Shown: positions 59,578 to 64,000 of the stretch, in pieces
Layout: each line of letters begins with the position of its first letter
Position numbering within the stretch: position 1 is the stretch's first letter
NCBI GenBank assembly: GCA_014529385.2
Contig: CM043943.1
Coordinates: forward strand, 101,175,355-101,239,354
DNA length: 64,000 nucleotides
DNA from: Adiantum capillus-veneris
Taxonomy: Eukaryota; Streptophyta; Polypodiopsida; Polypodiales; Pteridaceae
Reading direction: 5' to 3'
Translations under genes and position numbers: made by a program
Notes under the pieces: model-generated
What the model was told of the DNA's origin: nothing
The model's database searches: none
What the model saw: the letters and a program-made list of their open reading frames with translations, nothing else

Positions 59578-61069
59578 ATGGATACATAGGATATACAAGA
59601 GACGGCTGATGACAGGCTGATGTCTTTTCTTTACAAAGTTAATGAACTTACAAGATTTCAAAGTGTGAAACAGATTTTTAATGCTGCCTTTGATCTTCAA
59701 GCACTTGTGGATGGCTTCTCTACACAAATTAGTGACTTGAAAGAGATATACAGAATTGATCAGAGATCACAGGCTTGACAATCTTGTTCATTTTGTTGAT
59801 ATATGCAAAGCAGGTAGCTTGTCAAGGACAGGTATTGCAAAGAAGTGGTCAAGCCTTCATCCAGACTGGCAAAAGATCATAAAGCCTTGCAAATTATCTG
59901 GTAATATGCATTGCCAGTTGGTAGATTATGACCTTCGACTTATCATTTTCTTCAGTGTACTCCCAACACCAGAGGGCAAAGAGATTCCAAAGCAGATTTC
60001 CCAGGCTGAGGAGGACCAAGAGAAAGAGAAGATAGAGATGGAGTTCCATGAAGAGAAAGAGAAGCTACAAAGCACTGAGATGCTGGACATTGCAAAATTT
60101 AAAGCAGAAAACATCACTAAAGTGGAAAATGTTGACATTGAGGATGAAGATGTTAATCCTTTGCATTGCACAGCAACATTTCCCACATACAAAGTTAGCA
60201 AAAAGGAATATGTTTTGCTGAATGACATTCAACATCTTTTTGATCTAAGGGAAGATTATGCTTTGGCAGTTTTGGGTGAGTGGGGATCTAATGACATAGG
60301 ATTTATTGATTACTCACCTTGCCCCTTAGCAGTCTTGGACAAAGAGGCAGAAAATTTTATTGACAGCTCAAGTGTTGGAAAGCATGTGCAGGACATTGTT
60401 CTGAGATATGAGCAACAGGGTGTACCTTCTGAAGAGGAGTTCAATGAGATCCAGAAAAGGCTTAAAATAGAGCATATGGGAGAGGAAAAGACCAGAGATT
60501 ATGAAGTAAGGCCAACTAGATCCATTGATATATGGGAACCTACCTTGTTTGAGGAGGATGAGTCTCCTAAGGTATGTTAATGACCATTTTTCCCTGTCTT
60601 ATTAATGTGTTGAACAATTAACCAAGACATATTTTTGCAGATTGAAATACTGGACACAGACAAATTCCTTGGCAGGGGGAAGGGTTCCAGACCCTTAAAT
60701 TTAGGAAGGAACCAGAGCTTGGGACACTTTATTGGGAAGCTCAACAAAGAGACTATCATTATATTCCATAACAAGTTTACAAGAGAACCATTGCTGCCAA
60801 TGCTTGCAATTAAAGCACTTGCAAAGGTTGTTGCTTCATATCAGCTTCCTCCAGGGTTCGAGAAGTTAATATTGGTGGAAAAGAAGGAAGCCATCAGAAT
60901 TTTTGGATTCTTCCCTGGCCTTACTGGTTCTAGAGCTGGTTATTTTGCAACAATGGCATCCTATGTGCTTGCCCACTCTGGGGACCTCAAGAGACAAATG
61001 ATAGGCTACAATAAGCAGAAGTTTCTGAAGTTTAGGGGTGAAGTTGATGTACCTTCATCAAAAGACTGA
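59578..61069 (+). CDS. Unrecognised two-exon protein of the transposon cluster
   Basis: Coding sequence starts near 59,578-59,625. The first ATG (59,578) meets TAG at codon 4. The frame then reads 'DRLMSFLYKVNELTRFQSV' up to about 59,750, and the main frame begins there, one base out of register. So either there is a small frameshift or the start is unusual. Exon 1 in the main frame (59,756-60,571) and exon 2 (60,641-61,069) join at 'AAG|GTATGT' and 'tttgcag' in phase 0, giving about 415 residues. Visible parts are 'HRLDNLVHFVDICKAGSLS', a highly charged coiled-coil-like stretch (about 60,000-60,160), an acidic middle and a basic C-terminal region ('GRGKGSRPLNLGRNQS'). I recognise no domain. 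It ends six bases from the stop of the convergent transposase-like gene, which suggests both belong to one compact element. Confidence 0.6.
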
Positions 61070-61075
61070 CTTTGC

Positions 61076-63800
61076 TCAAACCTGTACTTTGGTCCACTTT
61101 CTACCTTGTCTCTCTCTTGTAGCTAGCCATTGTAAGAATTTTTCATTTGCAGATGAACTACTATATGAATTTTGTCTTTTCTGCTTGTTCCTGTGTAAGG
61201 CATTTGCTAAATCTGAGTTCAGTAGTGCTTTCTTTGTCATTTTTGATCTCGTTCTATGCCATATTTGTCTATAGAACCATTGGAAAACCTCAAGCAAGCT
61301 GTTTGCCTTCACTGCACCTCCTCCATGTCTTGTATGCTTGAAAAACTTGGTTCTTGCTTGATAATGGGATTTCTCCATGCCTTGTGTAGACCATATGGAC
61401 AGGGAGCCCCATCTCTTTACAAACCAGGGAGTGTGATTGTAAATTATATGCTGGCAAAGTAAAAGTGTGTCAATAATTAGTAAGTATGAGATTAATCATA
61501 TGCTTCCAAACTAAAAGTATGTACATATTAAAAAGGAATAAAAAACATACCATGTAATGTGTGAATTCCTGATCCCAAGCATCTTTCATTGCACTTATGA
61601 AGTCATTGAGCACTTTCTTGAAATTTGGTAGATCATTTTTGCCCCAGGATGTCTTATCACAGTAGGAAAATACTTTGTCTAGTGATTCCCATACCTCTGC
61701 CTTTTTTTTTCTTGATGTACCTTTAAGACCATGATCTTTGATGGCATTGTGGAGAGCTTTCCACCGGTTATACTTCACATTGGATGAACCCTTCTTGGCA
61801 TTTTCCTTTCCTAGTTTGCCATGAAACCCTAGGAAAGCTCTGACCTTCACACCACCAACAGATACCTTTCTAGGCACATTGTTTCCATTTGAAGACCTCT
61901 TCAGGTCTGTTTCAATCTTAACCTTACCACTGTGAAGGCCAATTTCTGATAAAACCCTTTCAATACATTTGATTGCAGCATCTCTAGCTGCTTTTGGCTG
62001 TAACTTCCAGGCAAACCCCACATACAGATATACAATTTTTTCCACAATTCTGCAAAGAGCATGCAGAGTGCATATGTGGACATTAGCAAGTGGAATATTT
62101 AAAACTGCTTTGAAGTTTGGATCTTGAGTATGCCTATTGGGTGCTTTGTTCCAATTTGCAGGATTACATTCTTTTGCTGATGCCATACAATACAGGCAAG
62201 GGCTCTTTGCCATAGCTCCTTTGGAGACATTGTACATACATTTAAGGGTTTTAAGGTCTCCTCCCATGTGCCATTCCACCCTGTAACTTCCAAACCCTTC
62301 AACTTCAAGCTCTTCCCCTAATTCTTGTGCATTAATGATTTCGGGTATTGTTGTTTGATGGAAAACCCAATCCAGAACATCAAAGTCTTCACTCTCTACT
62401 TCAAAAGCACCTAGCCACCAGACATTCTTCTCCGATTGCATGCTGAAGTACTTGGTATCCTTCGGTTTCAATGCTCTGTTCATTAAAGTTATGGAAATCC
62501 TCTCAATTTTTCTGTTCTTAACAATCTCACATTCATCAAGCTTTATCACAAAACTGACAACACCATTTGCTTCTGTATGCTCCAGCTCATAGAATCTGAT
62601 CATTTCCTTCTGAAGTGTCTTCAAGTCAAGGAAAATATTATTGAACTCGTCAAATTGAAGATCTCTCTTTTTACCATGATAGGTACCATGAATGTGGTGA
62701 GGCTCACCCAGCATCTCCATTATCCTCTCATTGATCTTTTTCCTTGCCTGCTGCACAATGGATGGCTTTGAAAGCAAAGAGGACCTGACCTTACATTGCT
62801 TCAACCTTGACTTCATATTTCTGAACAGCTTGCTATAACCATCTCTGCTAATGCCTACCTTATCCATAGTATATTGCACATCATCCTTGTCCAAGCAAGA
62901 GCTCTGCAAAAATCCCTCAATGCACGGCTCCTTTGCCTTTTTAAACTTCTTCTCTGTGAAAATCTTTTTGGCAACCTTGAGAGGTAAAACATCACAATAA
63001 TGTTTAGCTGCCATTTCCATGTTTGATGCAGAGTTTGGTTGTAGCAAAGTCCTAAATCAAAAGGTACAAAATTAACTGATTATTGTCCAAATGACACCAA
63101 CAAAATAAACAAACTAAATTAAAGTTAGCTGAATATTAATCATTTAATAAAGAACAATAGCATAATAACAATAACATAAGCATAATAATGTGGAGCAGAA
63201 TCATAATACAACTTAACAGAAAGATTAACAACCTAACATAAGCAGAATCATATAAAATAAGCATAAGCAGCACTATATAAAATAACAATACCTTGCTGCT
63301 CTGATTCTCCTGCTGCAACCTCCTGCACCACGTCTCAAGGCTTCAATGTTCTTTAACTTCTTTTCTCTTTGTCTGTTTCCTACCATTGTATTCTTGCTTC
63401 TAGCTTGTTTGAGCTGAGTTTGTAGCTTTTCGTTGCTCTCTTTACATTCCTCAAGTTGTTGTTTAAGATTATTTATCATTTGTTTGGTCAAATGATCTTC
63501 TAACTTAAGAATATCTCTCTCTGCCGCAAGACTCTGTGTATAACCCAGCAACCCTCTTTGACCATCACCCACAAATTTTATCAAAGATGAACAATTTGAG
63601 AATGGGGGAGTGCTCTTTGTCATTGGGTCCAATGGATACAATCTTCCATCAGTCCAGAGATCAATGTGATTTTTTTGATCTTGCCGCATTGCTTCAAATA
63701 TGGACGAGGACACCTCTGCACATTTGTTTCTCTTGCGCACTGGACAATATTCTTCATTTAGCTCAATGTGTAGATGGTATAAGCTTCTTCTCTTCCTCAT
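61076..63800 (-). CDS. RAG1/Transib-like (CMC-type) transposase, three exons
   Basis: Exons on the minus strand 63,800-63,292, 63,051-61,551 and 61,450-61,076 (509, 1,501 and 375 bases) join in frame to 794 residues; donors are GTATTG and GTATGT, acceptors tttag and gccag. Residues 1-165 hold a basic start and a coiled coil ('LKQQLEECKESNEKLQTQL'). The catalytic core shows Asp342 ('VIKLDECEI'), Asp435 ('HMGGDLKTL'), Cys455 and Cys458 ('CLYC'), His671 and His676 ('HIIYNH'), and Glu696 ('STQGMEKSH'). From memory, RAG1 has Asp600, Asp708, Cys727-Cys730, His937-His942 and Glu962. The spacings of 20 residues from second Asp to the Cys pair and of 20 from the last His to Glu are nearly identical. 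The D-D (93) and D-E (261) spans are also close. The DDE enzymes of the Transib and CMC groups share this zinc arrangement. It would cut and join transposon ends in the nucleus. No disabling change is seen. Confidence 0.7.
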
Positions 63801-64000
63801 GGAAGTCTGTTAACAGTATTTGTCAGAGATAGTACTATAGGAAAAAGCTGTGCAGATACGAGAAAGAAGACGACACAGAAAAGGTTTGTTTCAGCTTTTG
63901 GAAATTTTGAATTTTGGGCCAGAACTGACGTTTTCGTTAGTTTTGGAGGGAGTATTTTTTAGAATACGAAAGATCCTAGAAAGTTTGACAATGACATGTT
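63801..64000. promoter_or_regulatory. Upstream region of the transposase-like gene
   Basis: Two hundred bases before the ATG at 63,800, up to the window end. No ORF and no recognisable terminal repeat; the right end of the element, if this is one, lies outside the window. Confidence 0.4.

Noticed and set aside
61470-63047. KDZ or hAT transposase
   Set aside because: The zinc ligands and their spacing to the second Asp and the Glu fit the Transib/CMC layout better, and neither the hAT dimerisation segment nor KDZ motifs were seen.

Overview
This looks like nuclear DNA of a land plant: AT-rich, full of microsatellites and broken retrotransposons, with GT-AG introns in every multi-exon gene. 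Plant-type Ty3/gypsy DNA of the Tat lineage (two RNase H domains) and Ty1/copia DNA with an initiator-tRNA-Met primer site support this. The Penelope-type reverse transcriptase and the lack of any familiar flowering-plant gene suggest a non-flowering lineage (bryophyte, lycophyte, fern or gymnosperm), at low confidence. I found no ordinary single-copy housekeeping gene, no rRNA or tRNA gene and no CRISPR array.

Layout. 0-16 kb: dispersed, inverted and tandem repeats, a partial gypsy LTR (3.7-4.55 kb), a 171-bp CT microsatellite, a 36-G run and a decayed HAD-fold (FCP1/NIF-like) phosphatase (10.5-12.1 kb). 16.8-21.8 kb: a decayed Tat gypsy element, plus strand. 23.6-26.9 kb: a gypsy integrase scrap and a truncated copia element, minus strand. 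27.2-34.25 kb: a truncated gypsy element, minus strand, with a 932-bp 5' LTR, a primer-binding site and a leader carrying eight copies of a 22-bp palindrome. 35.9-38.9 kb: a GC-richer, compact block of decayed ORFs starting with an SF3/D5-type helicase, resembling a captured plasmid, organellar mobile element or virus.

39.9-63.8 kb is the most interesting part. Two related gene clusters flank a retroelement. The left cluster (39.9-44.3 kb) is decayed: a BAH-like gene, a HAD phosphatase and a histone-H3/Ulp1 fusion. The right cluster (54.7-63.8 kb) is mostly intact: a BAH-like gene facing an H3/Ulp1 fusion gene, then an unrecognised gene facing a transposase-like gene. The transposase-like protein has a D-D-E arrangement with C-x2-C and H-x4-H zinc ligands at spacings almost the same as RAG1/Transib. 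The splice sites I infer keep frame in all three intact multi-exon genes (390, 594 and 794 residues). I read the right cluster as a multi-gene DNA transposon encoding its own histone-H3 fold fused to a SUMO-protease-type domain, perhaps working with a chromatin-binding BAH-like partner.

Between the clusters (44.4-54.2 kb) sits a retroelement with 2.2-kb direct repeats (pseudo-LTRs), an intron that starts in the left repeat and a Penelope-type reverse transcriptase. CT microsatellites border both ends and also lie before the right repeat. All calls are by eye, without database searches; boundaries without clear sequence marks are approximate.
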